63,702 bases of DNA from Bacteroidaceae bacterium (GTDB lineage Bacteria > Bacteroidota > Bacteroidia > Bacteroidales > Bacteroidaceae). Below, piece after piece: positions 63,453 through 63,702 of the stretch (positions are counted from its first letter, which is position 1; each line of letters begins with the position of its first letter). The notes below the pieces were generated by a model that saw only the letters and a list, made by a program, of their open reading frames with translations, did not search any database and was not told the DNA's origin. Made by a program: the position numbers and the translations under genes. The stretch is taken from positions 1 to 63,702 of the forward strand of contig JAUUPT010000018.1 in NCBI GenBank assembly GCA_030843315.1. The letters are read 5' to 3'.

Positions 63453-63702
63453 CGTTTTATTTTAATATCAAAAACACTTATTTTGGTATTTTTAGTATTA
63501 TCAATCTAAATTTGCAGATATAGATATCTACACCTTAATTAATATATACTCTATATGTCTTTCCAATGATAAACCGACGGTTTTTGTTCCTGTTACCGCG
63601 GTAACTGTTACGGTGGTAGCAGGCTGCTGAACCTGAAATCTGATTTTTCTGAGTTCAAGTTATAAATGCGACATTTGCCCTATATTATGTTGTAGATGAT
63701 AA

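Noticed and set aside
63592..63605. Perfect palindrome GTTACCGCGGTAAC as an operator of the salvage train
   Set aside because: It lies about 140 bp upstream of the -7 element with no second copy or known regulator; noted only.

Overview
The window looks like a chromosomal segment from a gut Bacteroidales, most probably Bacteroides. The signs are two SusC/SusD pairs, an AraC-type hybrid two-component regulator, lipoprotein glycosidases, an alpha2-type glycyl-tRNA synthetase, a stand-alone MutS-like ATPase, and promoters with the Bacteroides -7 element TAnnTTTG. I see no rRNA, tRNA, CRISPR, integrase or classical IS transposase.

Layout. (1) 1-4.8 kb: parC (minus) and a divergent MutS-family ATPase share a 150-bp promoter region. 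(2) 4.9-22.2 kb: a sugar locus. A DeoR-family regulator and a stand-alone RibB are transcribed leftward. A tightly spaced rightward operon encodes a two-subunit transketolase, an FGGY kinase, a fucose/arabinose-isomerase-like protein and a DMT-type permease, then SusC, SusD, a secreted nucleoside-hydrolase-like protein (DUF1593), an esterase and a GH3 lipoprotein. Isomerase + FGGY kinase + split transketolase is the set described for transketolase-type D-apiose catabolism, so I propose an apiose (or related branched or unusual pentose) glycoside locus. (3) 22.5-25.2 kb: glyS, an FKBP-like lipoprotein and a frameshifted HTH gene. (4) 25.2-40.9 kb: a second polysaccharide utilization locus run by a hybrid two-component regulator. 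It has two target units, GH3 + beta-helix hydrolase and GH97-SusC-SusD, whose upstream regions are near copies with identical operator-to-promoter spacing. Its GH3 is a close paralogue of the GH3 in the first locus.

(5) 41-63.4 kb: a long leftward gene train for cell-wall sugar salvage. It holds two exo-muramidase-like (DUF1343/NamZ) proteins, a sodium:solute symporter, an amidase-like protein with a golvesin-type insert, a phosphoesterase/beta-propeller fusion, a tandem GT2, a HIT-type nucleotidyltransferase, a SpoIID-like protein, an AmpG-like MFS permease, a large FAD/Fe-S oxidase that could take up the D-lactate freed by MurQ, an acyltransferase-like membrane protein, a MurNAc/GlcNAc kinase and MurQ. 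A beta-lactamase-fold/SGNH fusion follows.

The most unusual structure is a family of GC-rich palindromic repeats (TIR-like arms starting AGCCTCTCCCC) that has entered genes of the salvage train without breaking the frame. A 447-bp copy carrying a complete DUF559 nuclease domain sits inside the SpoIID gene. A 140-bp nuclease-free copy sits inside the FAD oxidase gene. A related pair supplies the last codons and stop of murQ, and another pair lies downstream of parC. Separately, four intergenic regions carry unrelated tandem repeats that all have an exact 22-bp period.
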